Assembly (NCBI GenBank): GCA_036172665.1
Contig: CM069875.1
Location: 18,321,806 to 18,385,805, forward strand
DNA length: 64,000 nucleotides
DNA from: Prosopocoilus inquinatus
Taxonomy: Eukaryota; Arthropoda; Insecta; Coleoptera; Lucanidae
Direction of reading: 5' to 3'
Positions 19,721 to 32,286 of the stretch are shown piece after piece. Each line of letters opens with the position of its first letter. Position 1 is the stretch's first letter. The notes beneath the pieces were generated by a model. That model was not told where the DNA came from, did not search any database, and saw nothing but the letters and a program-made list of their open reading frames with translations. The translations under genes and the position numbers were made by a program.

Positions 19721-20235
19721 ATAATCCTATAACCCAAGCTGTCAAGTCCTATTACCCAGAACGCTTCTGTAAAGGGAGCTGTGCACCTACAATAACCCTA
19801 TAACATATACATGTAACCCCGAACCCCCTAACCCCATAACCGATAAGTCCAATAACCATGTTACTCAGTAGTTTGACTTGATCTCTCATCGCGGGATTTA
19901 TCAGGACTCTATAAAGGGAATATGTTAAACTCTATAATCTTCCAACACCTAACTCCATAACCCTCTAACCCCATTATAACATAACCCCGTAACCACTTAA
20001 ACAATAACCTCATCATCTCATGACCACGTAACGGGTTAAGGGATTATAGGGTTTAAATATATTCTGTTTTTAGAGCCCCGATATATCCTGCGATAAGAGA
20101 TCAAGTCAAACTACTGAGTAACAGGGTTATTGAAGTCATCGGTTATGGAGTATTAAGGTTATAGGGTTAGGAGGTTTGCAGTTAAATTTATAGGGTTACA
20201 GGTTGTGAGTGTAGGGCTGCCTTTACAGGATCGCT
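19721..20235. repeat. Fold-back repeat made of CCCTATAACC-like units
   Basis: The left arm is rich in short units such as 'CCTAACCCCATAACC'; the right arm carries the complementary 'GGTTATAGGGTTAGG'. A unique block ('AGTAGTTTGACTTGATCTC') at about 19868 returns inverted at about 20098, so the two halves form a large hairpin. The unit is not the insect telomere repeat TTAGG, though it looks like it in places. Confidence 0.6.
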
Positions 20236-20509
20236 TATACAAGGTGATTATTAAATAAACCGCCAAAAAAGACCTCTGAGAGAATCTAAATCATAGATTA
20301 TGAGAAAAATGTTAAAAATTTTTTTTTCAAAAAATTTACAATTAATTGTAAAGGACACCAAAAAGCACGTTACGCCAATGTGTGGAGATTAAAATACAGA
20401 TGTCGCAACTTTAAGTTTTATAATATCGTGTTTTCCTACGTTTTATTGGTTTTTCCAAAGCAATAAAGCTATAAACGCTGTACGTGAACCTCATTTAATA
20501 GACGGAACA

Positions 20510-20800
20510 CTGTGTAGAAGAATAACCTAGAAAATCTATACGTAGGTTCTCCCAAGAAACTGGAATATCAGTACCCACCAAAATATTCTCGAGAAAGATC
20601 TGCATATGTGTCTATGCAAAGTGCAAGTTTTCTACGAACTCTTACCGGCAGATTATCAGAGAAGAACCGCAATTGGTTTGTCCAACATCTGATGGATAAC
20701 GAAGATTTATTAAATCTGATATTCTATTCAGGCGAAGCATGGTTTCATCTTTCTGGATATGTCAATTTGCAGAATTTTGGGTTGTGAAGTGATTGTACTT
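20510..20800 (+). pseudogene. Mariner/Tc1-type transposase remnant
   Basis: Frame pieces read 'YELLPADYQRR' and then 'LNLIFYSGEAWFHLSGYVN', the region around the second catalytic Asp of mariner-like DDE transposases, where 'FSDEAxFxLSGYVN' is usual. Here the Asp is Gly and stops interrupt the frame. No TIRs found. The same family type occurs at 36380 and 62850. Confidence 0.7.
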
Positions 20801-20974
20801 TACATTTTTTACAGACGCATCTTTACCACTAGAACATATCGAAAGTTCAAAAGAACCTTTGCATTTTCTTATGTCAGTGACCTCTACCGTTTTCTAGCAA
20901 ACCAAATGTGCTTAATGTTCATAGCACGTTTTTGTGTCATTTACAGTCAATGACAAATTAAATTTTTTAATGAA

Positions 20975-21125
20975 GTCGACTGTTTTCCGATGAAAATTGT
21001 AAGTAAATAGTTTTTAAAACTCTAACCGGATAGAATTATAATTGGAAAAACACTCAACGTTTTACTATCGATTGATAATTCTGTCTGGTTAGAGTTTTAA
21101 AAACAGTTCACTTAAACTTTTTTTA
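20975..21125 (-). repeat. Penelope terminal fragment in inverted arrangement
   Basis: The minus strand ends in 'tttcatcggaaaacagtcga', the same tail seen after the PLE at 57700 ('catcggacaagaac'). A 24-bp block at 21010-21035 returns inverted at 21082-21110. Between them the minus strand carries 'atagtaaaacgttgagtg', half of the hammerhead-like motif. Confidence 0.55.
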
Positions 21126-22060
21126 AGTATAAATCCATTTTCCATTTTTGCCTTATCGGTACGGCTAATAAGAGCCAATATTTTTCAAAATCAAACAATG
21201 ACTGACTTTCCTTGATTATTGTTTGTCATCAGAAAGTATTAGTTTATAATTACAGCCACCTAGTAAAATTTTTTGCATTTTTAAATTTACGTCATTTTTT
21301 TGGTCATGACTATAATGGGTGCTGTCTAACAATTGTTGCACACATAGCAAGGCGAAGCGCAGACTCGCAGATCTCTTTTGCTGCATTCTTATGATATTGT
21401 GCACACTTATGCGAAGCGCGGCAGAACTACTCAATGTATCCAAGTACAGCTAAATAAAAATCGTCGCGCGGTAGTGTACCAACGGCCTTTAATCTCATAA
21501 CTGTTCAAAAAAAAAAATTAAATCGCACTTGAACTCCTCGGTTTGATTTGTCATTCAATTTCACATTAAAAACAGAAGTTTCTATTACAAGATCATTAAG
21601 AAGTTTGATGAATTATAAATTCACCAGAAAAGTTTAATGTTAGCAATTACATACATCTCAAATGTATCTTATCCTATTAGTTTATCACTTCATTCATCGT
21701 TTTTAATTTGATTCACCGCATTGTTAAAGATGGGAGAAACCGATTTGCAAGCTTGTATCAAGCAAAGCCAATTGCTACTGTAAACTGTCAAATTAATTAC
21801 ATTATCATCAGAGAAGGTTTGGAATTTTTGAATTTTATGTAGCACTATAAAACAATCGTTTTCATTGGAACATATCGGCGGTTATCTTTAGTATATACCT
21901 GGTTATTCTAAATTCATTGTTTTTAGTTCTCGTAAAACATGAAACTTATTAGGGTACATATTCCTTTAATAATTTTGCTAAATGTAGCATAAACGATCGC
22001 ATTTGTTGTTCGGCGTAAAATAAATTGGATTTTATCGGCTGTCCGTAACACTAAATCGAT
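21126..22060. other. Unassigned
   Basis: No protein or repeat recognised. Two short GC-richer blocks at 21345-21425 contain 'GCGAAGCGC' twice. Confidence 0.35.
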
Positions 22061-22068
22061 TATAAAAG
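22061..22068 (+). promoter_or_regulatory. Possible TATA box upstream of a small ORF
   Basis: TATAAAAG lies 44 bp before the ATG at 22112. Spacing would allow a start near 22092. Evidence is motif and spacing only. Confidence 0.25.
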
Positions 22069-22111
22069 GGCAAAAAACGCTTAAAAATAGCGTAAATAAT
22101 ACACGTCGGCC

Positions 22112-22213
22112 ATGTATCACGCCGCCCCGGGCGGAGGCGGTTATATTGGTCACACTGAGGGCCAACAGGGGATGTACAGTGACAGTATTTTATATTACAT
22201 GGCAGACCAATAG
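22112..22213 (+). CDS. Small GC-rich ORF, 33 residues, unknown
   Basis: Starts ATG in a good context (GGCC before it) and ends TAG. The first 25 residues are Gly-, Tyr- and His-rich ('HAAPGGGGYIGHTEGQQG'). It is an island of roughly 60% GC in DNA that is about 65-70% A+T, which makes it look coding-like or conserved. I do not recognise it. A stop lies four codons upstream in frame, so it would be a complete short peptide or the first exon of a gene not otherwise visible here; no clear splice donor ends it. The minus strand is also open. Could be a CpG-rich promoter patch instead. Confidence 0.25.
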   Translation: MYHAAPGGGGYIGHTEGQQGMYSDSILYYMADQ

Positions 22214-23047
22214 TTTACGGGAAATTTATATATCTATTTCGATGATCTATTACAACGTTATTTCGAAATTATCTTTGCGGTAGGTTTTTTGTTTTGCCCG
22301 GATCACACTATCATTACACTATTTTACGCCACGGAAGAAATAGCTGATCATTATATTCATGTAGGACGAAATATCAGCGCGAAAGAGAAACGAACCTATC
22401 GCATTCCTTCCTCTTCCGTCCTTTTAAATTACACCAATTTTATGCTGCAGGTGTTAATGTGACGTTATCGTTAAGGCCTTCACTGTAATCATAACGTTAG
22501 CTGCATCTGCAATCAACTTTGCAGATTTTTTAAATCGGAAAATAGATTCTCCTTTGATCGATTTAAATGTTAAAAAGTATCGAATGTTATAAACATTTCT
22601 CCAATCTTCCATATTTTATTTAGCATATCTTATTAGCTTGTTATTTCAGTAAATTGATCAACCAAATTTAGAGAACAATTATACGATTTTAAATAATGAT
22701 TTTAAATTCCTGTATGTTCACTTAGGAAATAATAATTAATCTGGATTGTGTTGAATTATTTTACATTCAAATTAAATTTATCAAACCTTATATTTTTTTG
22801 TACAAGATATGTTAAATTTCTTCAAATTGCATTAAAATTTAAGTTGAATTAAAAACTATTTGAGAAAAAATTTTATCTTCAAACCGTATCTGCAGCCATG
22901 AACTTTTTGTGCAAAACTTTATTGCAGAAACTGAATAAAATCTTCTGTAGGAAATAAGTACAAAGATGAAAGTAAAAAAAACGGACGGGGTAGATGTAAA
23001 TTATGTAAGATTTTGCCGAAGGGATCATTCGGTGATTCTGATGTATA
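22214..23047. other. Unassigned
   Basis: No frame longer than 60 codons of interest. 22290-22500 is less A+T-rich than its flanks and might be regulatory, but there is no direct evidence. Confidence 0.3.
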
Positions 23048-23650
23048 TTGGGTGTCTCACAACCTACGGAGGAGATTCAAAGGGCAGCTGTGGGACATCA
23101 AAATAAAGCTTTTTTCTTAATTTGTTTTTGACCAAAACCCAATAATAAGAAAGTTTCAGCAGCTTAACTTTCTTAATTTCTTCTTTAATTTACACCTGTA
23201 GCTTCTTAATTAATAAAAATTATTTCACAAAATGCAACTTTATTATTAAATAAACTCTGAATTTATCAAAACCACCATTCATAAAATGTCTATGTTAATC
23301 TATTTCCTAGTTTTGTTTTTAATTAGTAGGCGGTGCACAAAGACATCAAAACCCGTTTCTGTGCATTAGAAGAAAAAATGAAATAGCCATAACTTTAACG
23401 TTACTACATTTTCTCAAACAGTTGTTTATTGTAAAGCAGTGTTCAATTAACTCATAAATGCCTCAAATTTGAATTTAAAACGTGAAATATTATTACAGGG
23501 AGTAACTTTTGCTCGTTAATTAATTTTGCTGTAAACTCTTGCAACTTTTTAGTTATTGCCTTTTTACCAAAAAATTATTAAGAAAGACTCTTTAATTTGA
23601 TCTCCTCTAGCTACCCTTTTAATCTCCTCCGTATGTTATGAGACAGCCAG
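23048..23650. mobile_element. MITE, 603 bp, TA target duplication
   Basis: TIRs of about 40 bp start YTGGSTGTCTCA at both ends (23048 and, inverted, 23650), with TA on each side (23046-23047, 23651-23652). No transposase frame inside. TA duplication and length fit a non-autonomous Tc1/mariner-type element. Confidence 0.85.
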
Positions 23651-23652
23651 TA

Positions 23653-24035
23653 TTTAGTTGAACTTAGTCGCACGAATTCGTATGAGTAATTTTTTTATAC
23701 CGAAAGGTGTACATGTATGTAACGGTTGTCTCAAAATAGTTAACATCCCCCGTAGCCAACGACGGATTTAGGCATGGGCTGCAGCCCATTGCCCTGTTTA
23801 ATCAAAGTGCCCCCTTTGCGGTTAAAAAAAAACTCCCAGAATGTTTTAAATTCGACTTTTTCACACTGTATGAATTTTTATTCGAGTTGCGCATAGTGGC
23901 GTAACGAAAAGTCAGGCCGCCGGGTAGCAAAATTTTTACTAGTGCTTCATATTTTGAAAAAGAAAAAACTATTCATATCTGACAGAAGGGATAAGGACTG
24001 TCAAAATTTTAAGTTAAGAAGGCACTTGATAAACG
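23653..24035. other. Unassigned, with a low-copy-looking GC patch
   Basis: 23750-23830 ('ggcatgggctgcagcccatt') looks like transposon debris; no assignment. Confidence 0.35.
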
Positions 24036-24043
24036 CTCTAGGC

Positions 24044-24459
24044 CAGCGTTTCCCAAACTGTGGGGCGCGCCCCCCTAGAGGGCGCAGCAGAATAAATCTA
24101 AAAACTAATGAACGCAAATTGCAACTAATTTATCATATTATTTTGTGCAAGAGGTTGCATATGCATTAATTGTCATAGGTTGGCATCGACCTTGTATTGA
24201 TTTATTGAAACTAACGAGATTCTAATTTCTGGAATTAAAACTGATGTTTTGTTTGACTGTGACAACCAAAATTTAATGCTCGTGACTGTATACCTGTGAC
24301 AGTTATGAAATGTAATGAGGAGTGTCAAATAGTTAAAAAAATAAGCATTTGGCATCAGTGTTCAGGTTTAAGTTCGAGTATCATCGAGGGGGGGGGGGGG
24401 CGTGAACCTTGAAACAGCTCAAAAGGGGGTCGCGAAACGTAAAAGTTTGGGAAACGCTG
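24044..24459. mobile_element. hAT-type MITE, 416 bp
   Basis: Ends CAGCGTTTCCCAAACT and its inverse AGTTTGGGAAACGCTG, a terminal sequence typical of hAT elements. It is flanked by an exact 8-bp duplication CTCTAGGC (24036-24043, 24460-24467). It holds a poly-G run near 24389-24401 and no transposase. Confidence 0.9.
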
Positions 24460-24467
24460 CTCTAGGC

Positions 24468-27013
24468 GTTGGGCTACTAAAATCTGGACAATTTTACATA
24501 TCATGTGCATTTATACAAGTTTGATATTTTAACTAGGTTGTTATTGAGATTTTGTTTCCATCAAAAGATAAAAATCCATGTCAAATTTAAATCAAAATCT
24601 TACAGCAACTCTTCTTGCTGTCCAAACCTTACATGGCAAAGTCAACACTCTTACTTTTTGAACATAATAAACCCGAGTCATATTCTCAAAATACAAAATA
24701 AATACAAATTATGAAAAGTAAAATTTACCGTTGTACGGTAGAAATAATTTTAGATAAATTACTCAGAAATATCCAGCGCTCTAATTGGAATTTAAAATGT
24801 CAGGACATTTACAAATGACGCTGTTACACGACGAAACGGCTGTCATTATCAAGTTGTAAAACACTCCCGTTCCTTCAATTTCGTAAAACGTGATATGCTT
24901 ATTGAAATTTTTGGGTATTTAATTGAAGTTCAAATTTTAGAACCACTGGCGACTTGGTCAGAAGTTGTAATTGACCAGACGATAGTGGAAATTAGTTATA
25001 AGATCGATAAGAAAAATCAGTTACAGCAAAATATTTTTGTTTTCAAAATGCGCCTATGGCGTTTTGCCTTGCAACTGCTATTGCAGTGACAGTGACTGCG
25101 CGGTCTAATTTTTCATGTAACTTTCCTAATTTTTTAATGCATAGTTCTGAAGTCAAACTCAAAATCAAATGGAAAATCAGATAGTGTAAAGTGGCTTTTA
25201 GTCATGCATTTTCTTTGTTCTTTTTCTTAGGTTTATTCTTATCTGAGAATTTGTTATTTCGTTTTCTTGTTTGTTAATAAAAGTAATATCTAATACATTT
25301 TATGTTTTACTTATTTGATATTGGTTACAAAACCGTTTTTCATTATAAGTGGACATAAATGTTTATACGGGATGTTTTCTGAAGTGTGACTGATAACAAA
25401 ATCTTGACTTTTATACGAGTGAATCCTTTTTACTGCACAAATCAAAATTTAATGTGCATTTTGTTTCAGTATTATATCGCGGTCTCGGCGACATAAAAGA
25501 ATTTCTTTAAATAAGTTATTAAGATTAGAAACATAATATAGCGTTTGCGCAAAGGCACTATTACGTTATAAATGCATCCTTATAAATGAGAAAAGGTAAT
25601 TAATATTTCAAAACAGAAGGAAAAAGCATCAAATCTTGTGCTTAAATGCTCAAATTGAGATTATTTTTCAGTATGGTGCTCCTACTATTCGTTTCCAAGC
25701 GGTAATTGCATTTTCAATTTTATAACGATTGCCGAACTCAACCCAACTCCATTTATTTATTTCTGAAATAAACGCATTGCTGTGGTTTTAATTTTTAAAC
25801 TTGAAGCAAAAAACTAATGTCACAGCTAAGGGAAAAAAGTCACATTTTTCAGAATATTGAAAACCTTGTCGAAATTCAAAATCATTATCGTGTACCAATG
25901 TTTAGTAGTTTAGGAAACTATTTTTCGTTTCAATATGAACCCAAAAAAAGAAAAATTAAAAATTTTATTGGCTAAAATTTCTCATATTAAAAAAGGCTAA
26001 AAGTAAATTTCCACAAATTGACGAATGAGTTTTTACAAACTCAAAACCTAAACTTGGGTTCATTTATATTCGGTAGGCCCCACACAGCAGTAGTAACCCA
26101 AGGCCCCCAAACTTAACGGTCTGCTCCTGCCTGTAACTGTCACAATTCACACAATGATGTGTACTACAACGCTCAACTTAAATGATACCATTTGACAATT
26201 TCGTAGCCCTTACGCTGAATGTTCTTAAGGGTGTGGTTCGTTTGCAGGAGTATCACTTATGTTCAACGTTGTTGCACATATTCAATAAAATTATTAGGAA
26301 TTAATTTACGAATACACCAACCAGCATAATGGTCAATGTATTTAATGATTTCGTATATTGCTTAACTCTCCAAATTACCTTTTCCGCCTTGTTAATGAAA
26401 AGATATTGAATTCTGTAGTACATATTAGCTTTGTTCCAACCGCATATATCAATAACCGCACATCAACCGCCAAGCAGTGAATCGTGCGAACTATTTTTGT
26501 TGTAAATAACTGGTTAAGTCGAAATTTGTCCAAAATGAGTTGAGCGTCTTGTAAGACGCAGTGTTTTCTCTGTTATGCTTATGTAACCAAGTCGGGCAAT
26601 GGTATCAAAGGGAGTAATTATGATGTGCGTTTACTAATATATTACAAAAATCCAATTTTATACAACTTTTCAAAATAGAATACACCCATCTTGGCTCCTC
26701 GAGTAATGGTAAAAATGAAAATCTTGGTAGTTCATCAAGAAACTGATTACTCATATTTACACGTGAAAACACAAAAGGACGAAAATAAAAATTACTTATA
26801 GGCAATAATGAAACAGCTATTAATAATCTGCACGAAATTGTAAAAGAAGTTTCAATAAATGATCATCTATTATTGGATACGGAATACAATAAAGTAAACT
26901 ATTGAAGCATTCAAAAATTAATCTGCCCAACAGTCATTATACTGCTCAATCAACTCATGGTAAAATTTTTCATTTTGGATAATGGATTCCTTTTTATGAC
27001 AGATCTGCAAATC
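24468..27013. other. Unassigned A+T-rich DNA
   Basis: About 2.5 kb without a frame, repeat pair or RNA that I can support. A GC-richer patch near 26080-26130 is unexplained. Confidence 0.35.
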
Positions 27014-27307
27014 CGAAAATAAAATAAAGCCGTCTACATTTTTAAATTTATGTCTACCGGAGTTGTAACATTAACTTCATACGCTTGCAGTAACATCATC
27101 TTCAGGTAATATAGAGCACATATTGGTATCATCTGTAAGTGACATGCAGTACATATTAGCGTCATCTGTAATTATATGTATGTGACATAGTACATAGTAC
27201 ATAGTACGTATTAGCATCATCTCTAAGGAATATGCAGTTCATATTACTTAGAAAGTGTGTAAGCGCAGAGAATTTTAAAAATATGGACGGCTTTATTTTA
27301 TTTTCCA
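27014..27307. repeat. Small fold-back element with internal short tandem repeats
   Basis: Arms of about 28 bp ('aaaataaaataaagccgtct' and its inverse) flank imperfect tandem copies of a unit of roughly 39 bp containing 'acatattagcgtcatctgta', plus a TACATAG triplication near 27187-27208. Confidence 0.6.
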
Positions 27308-29897
27308 AAATAAACAATTTTATCACGAGTAATGCATATGCGTGTCTTGAACTCAATTCACTTCTCTAGTAAATTTGATACAAGTTTTAAGAAAGCTGAA
27401 TATGCTTCAACATTATATTCAACCTTTATACGGCAATCAAATAACAACAATTCTGCCGTACCACTTTGTCCATGACATCCACTAACTGTACTATGGTAAA
27501 TTGCAGTTTTGCATATTTTGTACCGATTGAAGAAACTTCAATTACAAATTGATTTACTGTACAAAGATGAGCTCAGTTTTGTTTTAGTTTTTTTTTTCCA
27601 AAATAAGAAAATCCCTTGAATATAATATTTTAAATAGCTTACCTAATGACAAGATCTTGAACGCCAATGAGAAAGCTAAAAGTTGTATAACAGAAATATT
27701 TAATGAATAGCATATGAACATAATAGAAGACTTTTTACCAAAGATTGAAGAACAGAAGAACTATATTGTATGCGGACAGAACTTTATTTATAAAACTAAC
27801 TCTGGTAGCTGCGATAGCGATAACAATTTTGATACTTCCAGTCAAACAACAGAGACCCAAATGTACCGAAGCTTATACACGGTATCATATAGGGTGGTGC
27901 GTTTTGAAACTCAACATAGGAAATCCCATGATAATTTAAAGGTGCTCGAATATTGACTTCCCTAATTATTTTAGAGCAAAACTCCATTAAGGTTTCTTAA
28001 AGTGCTCTTCAAGGTGAATCTGTTTGTGAAGTTTAAGAGTTTTTGTTCCTTTAGTTTTGAGATATTAAAAAAGAAGATCAGTAACGCAACTCAATTCGTA
28101 TCAAACACTATCAGCACGGCCTTTTTTAGTAAATGTTAAAATAAATGACTGGGAAAGCTTTTTCTATCAATCTCTTTCAAAAACGAAAAAGATCTATGAA
28201 ATATAATATATAAATATTTGATATAAATTAAATTTAGGTAATTCTATAGTCTGTTACGCATTACTAGTTGTTTAACCGATGTATGCAATTTAGGAGTCCT
28301 AGCATTTATCTTACCACAGAAAACAATTAATTGCTTTTAATATTTAATAATAATCATTTTACTAAACAAACTTTGAAATACATACAAACTGTAATTAATG
28401 TCTCGACCTAATTAAACAAAACTCAATGAAATTTATATGAGCCGTCGTTTAACAATCTCGACAGCCAGATAGCATAATCATAACACTTTTCCATTAAATA
28501 ATTTAAGGAGTCCTAGCGTTTCGTTTTAATGCATAACTCTTTACAGGTGATTATACGTCCATGGAAGTTCCTCGACATGCTACGTTATTTTATGATACTT
28601 AATTCAGCAGCAAATCACAGTATGTATAACAATAGTTATATAGTTCATCGTCTGCCTGAGGGGATAACATCAGGCCTGAGGATAACCTGACATATGGGCC
28701 GCATACTGACTTGTGTTCGTCGAGGGAATTATCACATTTATTACATATAACTGCTATTGTTAATGGTCCTTCAGATGACTCCCCATAGATATAAATGAAA
28801 CCAGAATACAGTCGCACGCGTTTCGAATGGTGTAATAAAATTTCCTCCCTTTCCACTTTAAATTTAATTCAACATTCCTCCTTAATATTTAGCAAATCGA
28901 ACAGGGCAGTAAACAATAATTATTATTATTTATCGGGAACTATTAGCGTCAGCTCGAAACGACCGAAAGTAATGATTGTAAAAAGCTAAATATGCACATG
29001 ATAAATATTCATTATAGGAACCAGAACATCATTCACGAGTTAAAAAATAACATAGACAAATAGGCTACAAGAGATTCATTTTTATTCGAAATGAGTCTCG
29101 TTTAATGCACCATAAATTATAATAGACACGGTCGAAAAACGGAGTAGATTATGCGTTATTTTTTAAATAACAAAATAATTCATACTCGGCGCGTTAAAAA
29201 TGGCCGTAATAATTTGTATCCAAAAATGTAACTACAGCGTAAAGTGTCATAAATTTTATTAATTAAAGTTTATAAATGGCGACAGCTTGTTATTATTAAT
29301 GGGGTTACTTAATTTTCTACTAAAAGCTTTTTTGTCGGGGTTCATGTTGAAATGTGTTTTACGAATGTGCGCGCTTTCATTCTTCGGCTCTTTTCTCTCT
29401 CCGACATGTGTTTTCATTTTACGCTAATTAATTTTATCATTTCGTTTTGCCCTAAGCTAACCAACGAATTTATGCCTGGAATCAAATAAGTTTTCAATTT
29501 TAGGCCTAATTCTAACAACTGCAATTTTAATATTAACCCTCTTTATTTTCCCGTTCGGAGATTACACATGTCTACGGCGCTGAATCTAGAAATATTTTCA
29601 AAGTTAAATAAGCTCATTATGTATCATAAAACTTAAATGTTTCAACAGTTTAATTATATTTCCATTATTCAATAATTTCACATTTTGTCGACTTAAACAA
29701 GTTGCTGACTGTAATAATGATCTTTCATTATCTTTGTTGTATTTCTCCCATTTTTTATGTTCTAATTTTAAGGAAATGATGATTCGAAAGTGAGAAAAAG
29801 TACTTTTCAGAACAGTCTGCCTTAGAGTAAGTTCATAACGAAGTTGTGATGATTTTTCTGCTCGCAAAAAGATAGCTAATTTGATTTTCATTGCTAC
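27308..29897. other. Unassigned A+T-rich DNA
   Basis: No gene supported. A minus-strand frame at 29604-29903 is open for 99 codons but matches nothing I know. 29100-29450 has many TTTAT/TAATTA homeodomain-type words, a weak hint of regulatory DNA. Confidence 0.3.
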
Positions 29898-30051
29898 AGA
29901 CATGTTTTAAAAAGTATGTAAGGTAATGACTTAATACTTGAGTTGTAAATAAATTGATTGATTGAATGTAATTATTTCCTTAACATTATAAAAGTTTTTC
30001 ATGGTTCAAATAGTTTAATGTCTATCATAAATAAACGTCTAAACTCATCAG

Positions 30052-30064
30052 TGGCGACGAGGAT
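30052..30064 (+). other. Primer-binding site (tRNA-Ser-like) of element 3
   Basis: TGGCGACGAGGAT is complementary to the 3' end of a eukaryotic tRNA-Ser (from memory) and stands right after the LTR end. Confidence 0.65.
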
Positions 30065-30124
30065 TAAGGAATAGCGATAATATTTTGAAGTAATGATCAT
30101 CATCATGCCGAAATTTCGAAGCTT

Positions 30125-31030
30125 ATGGAGGCAGTCCTTCAGACCAAGCTCATGGAACTATTGGCTAAGGGAGATTTGTCATCTGCAGCTATAACAAGTG
30201 AAATACCCTCACATTCTTCCGTAAAAGTCAGTATTGCTACATGTCACGGATTTTATCCTAACTCAGATCAATGGAAACTGTATTTAAAGTGCATAAATCA
30301 TCATTTTGATGCTCTGGGGTACCGAAAGACTCCCAAAAAAACTTTTTATTTATGAAAAACTGCAGAAACTATTTGGTACCACAGATCTTAAGCCGTTCAC
30401 TTGTGGAATTGAGCCAGAAGTTATCCTTGCATTTCCAGGAATCTACTCATATTATCGACGCTCGTCGAAAACTCTCCCAATGTCGAATACAACCTAACCA
30501 GACATATAACTATTGGATCGCGGAACTTCGAACTTCGGTTTGGCTACAAATTATCATTTTATTTGCAGGAAGGAAGGTTGTGGACAACTCTACGTTGATG
30601 AACTCTTTTGTGATATAGTTTAATTTATTCACCACATCCTGGTCTTTGATGTTCTTTAATTACTTAAGAGAATCCTTCTCTAGAAACTGTAGCCAAAGCC
30701 GCTTTGCTTTTTGAAACGTCTAAGGCAGTTAATGATGCCATAGCGGGTCATTCTTCGAAAGTTGAGTCAGATATAAATGCCGTGCAGCAGGCAATCTACA
30801 ATAAAAATAAATCAAAATCGATTAAGAAAATATCCAACGTCAACTCAAGTACCGGCTGTAATTCAAAACATGACCGTTCTCAATGCCCTTATCTTAAAGC
30901 CGTATGCAATACCTGTAATATTGCCAGTGTTTGTATGCCCAAGAATCGTACTCAGCAATACAGTACAGATAAATGTTTTATTAACTCTCACTATAAATAC
31001 GAACTGCGCCATTGGATTTCGGTATGACGA
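30125..31030 (+). pseudogene. Gag remnant of element 3
   Basis: Scattered over three frames: 'SDQWKLYLKCINHHFDALGY', then 'LSQKLSLHFQESTHIIDARRK' and 'QCRIQPNQTYNYWIAELRT', matching the order of capsid-like segments of one common Gypsy Gag type. After about 30600 the similarity fades, with a possible remnant of the zinc-knuckle part near 30840-30930 that retains some Cys. Stops and shifts are frequent. Confidence 0.7.
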
Positions 31031-31319
31031 AAATGGGCGCAGCCCATTCACTAATCTAGTGACTTGATAATTCTAGCTTCGGTCAAGCGACTGATTTCAC
31101 ATTTAACTGCTCCCTTTAGAGCAAATGGGACTGGACGTGATTTAAAAAAACTTTGGCCTGGCTCCTGGACGTAAATATAAATGAGCCTTAAAATTTTTAC
31201 AAGCACTATGTATAGAACAGAAAACGATTTTATACTTATCGCACAATGCATCAATTTTCGAAAAACGTGCCTAAACTTTAGGGCTTTGTACTATTTTTAC
31301 TATATTCACAATTTCAGAA

Positions 31320-31640
31320 AGCACTGCTGTGATTAATATGCAACATGGATTATTTCAGTACCATTCGCATTTGGCACTAGCCATTTGTTAAAGATTTATC
31401 GAGCAGATTACTGCAGGTTTCGATGATTGTGCTATTTATTTAGATGATTTAGACGATATCATCATAACTGGTTGTTCAGAGGAAGAACACTTACGTACAT
31501 TCAAAGAGCCGCTGATACGTTTAGGCAAACATGGTCTTTCATGTAATCGTAAAAGATATGAATTTTTTTAAAGATGAAGTAGAATATTTAGGAAACATAG
31601 TATCTGCGTGTGATAATTTGAATTCAATATCAAAGCTGCC
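31320..31640 (+). pseudogene. Reverse transcriptase fragment of element 3
   Basis: Reads 'CAIYLDDLDDIIITGCSEEEHLRT' in pieces, then 'RLGKHGLSCN' and, after a shift, 'FKDEVEYLGNIVSA'. The YLDD box is followed by a second L-D-D, a 9-bp tandem duplication (TTAGATGAT/TTAGACGAT). Upstream RT motifs and all of RNase H are missing. Confidence 0.8.
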
Positions 31641-31769
31641 GTGAACTGCCGGATTTGGTTCAGTTGCAGTCATGAAGGGAGCAAGTACGAAAACACGTGC
31701 ACTTGACGAACTTCTGTTTGCATATCATACTACACTTAATTCAATCACTCAGAAATCACCATCTGAGAC

Positions 31770-32051
31770 ATGGACAAGGACGTCAGCCTCGGACTCAAAT
31801 ATCTACTTTTGTCGAAAAAGCGAGAAACGTCAGATTATTTAAAATCCAAATACGAAATTGGTGATCGCGTTTTTGTGAAAAATTATTCACAATATGGTAA
31901 CCGATGGTTTGCTGGTCGTATCACTGCTAGAAAAGGTTCAATGATGTATTGCATTGATCTAAGTCCCAAAGCACAAGGCAACTGTCGCATTGTAATTAGG
32001 CACCAAAACCAGACACGAACTGATCGAATTATTGAGGCCAGATTCTTATGA
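31770..32051 (+). pseudogene. Integrase C-terminal tail of element 3
   Basis: 93 residues with 'YEIGDRVFVKNYSQYGNRWFAGRI', the small beta-barrel region at the C-terminus of Gypsy integrases, followed by 'RIVIRHQNQ'. The catalytic core is absent. Confidence 0.7.
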
Positions 32052-32286
32052 AGATTTTCTTCTAAATTAAGCTCTGACAAAAGCAGTGCAGCAAGCTGTA
32101 CCGAATGTGCCAATTATAGAGCCTCCTGTTTCGCCGATGTCTGACCCTATGTCAACGATTGATCAACAAGCTACTGATTTACGACTCAAGAACCTTCCTG
32201 TTCGCCGGTCTAATCTTGTTTCAAAAACAGTTGTGCGCTTTTGTTCATGTTAAAAACAGAGGGGAAGGAATGTTGCGTATTTTGAC

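Noticed and set aside
19721..20235. Interstitial telomere
   Set aside because: The units are CCCTATAACC-like, not TTAGG, and run in both directions as a fold-back.
28599..28856. 85-codon minus-strand frame with several Cys
   Set aside because: Cys spacing fits no finger I know, and nothing nearby supports a gene.
29604..29903. 99-codon minus-strand frame next to the LTR of element 3
   Set aside because: No motif or family resemblance and an ordinary A+T-rich composition; most likely chance.
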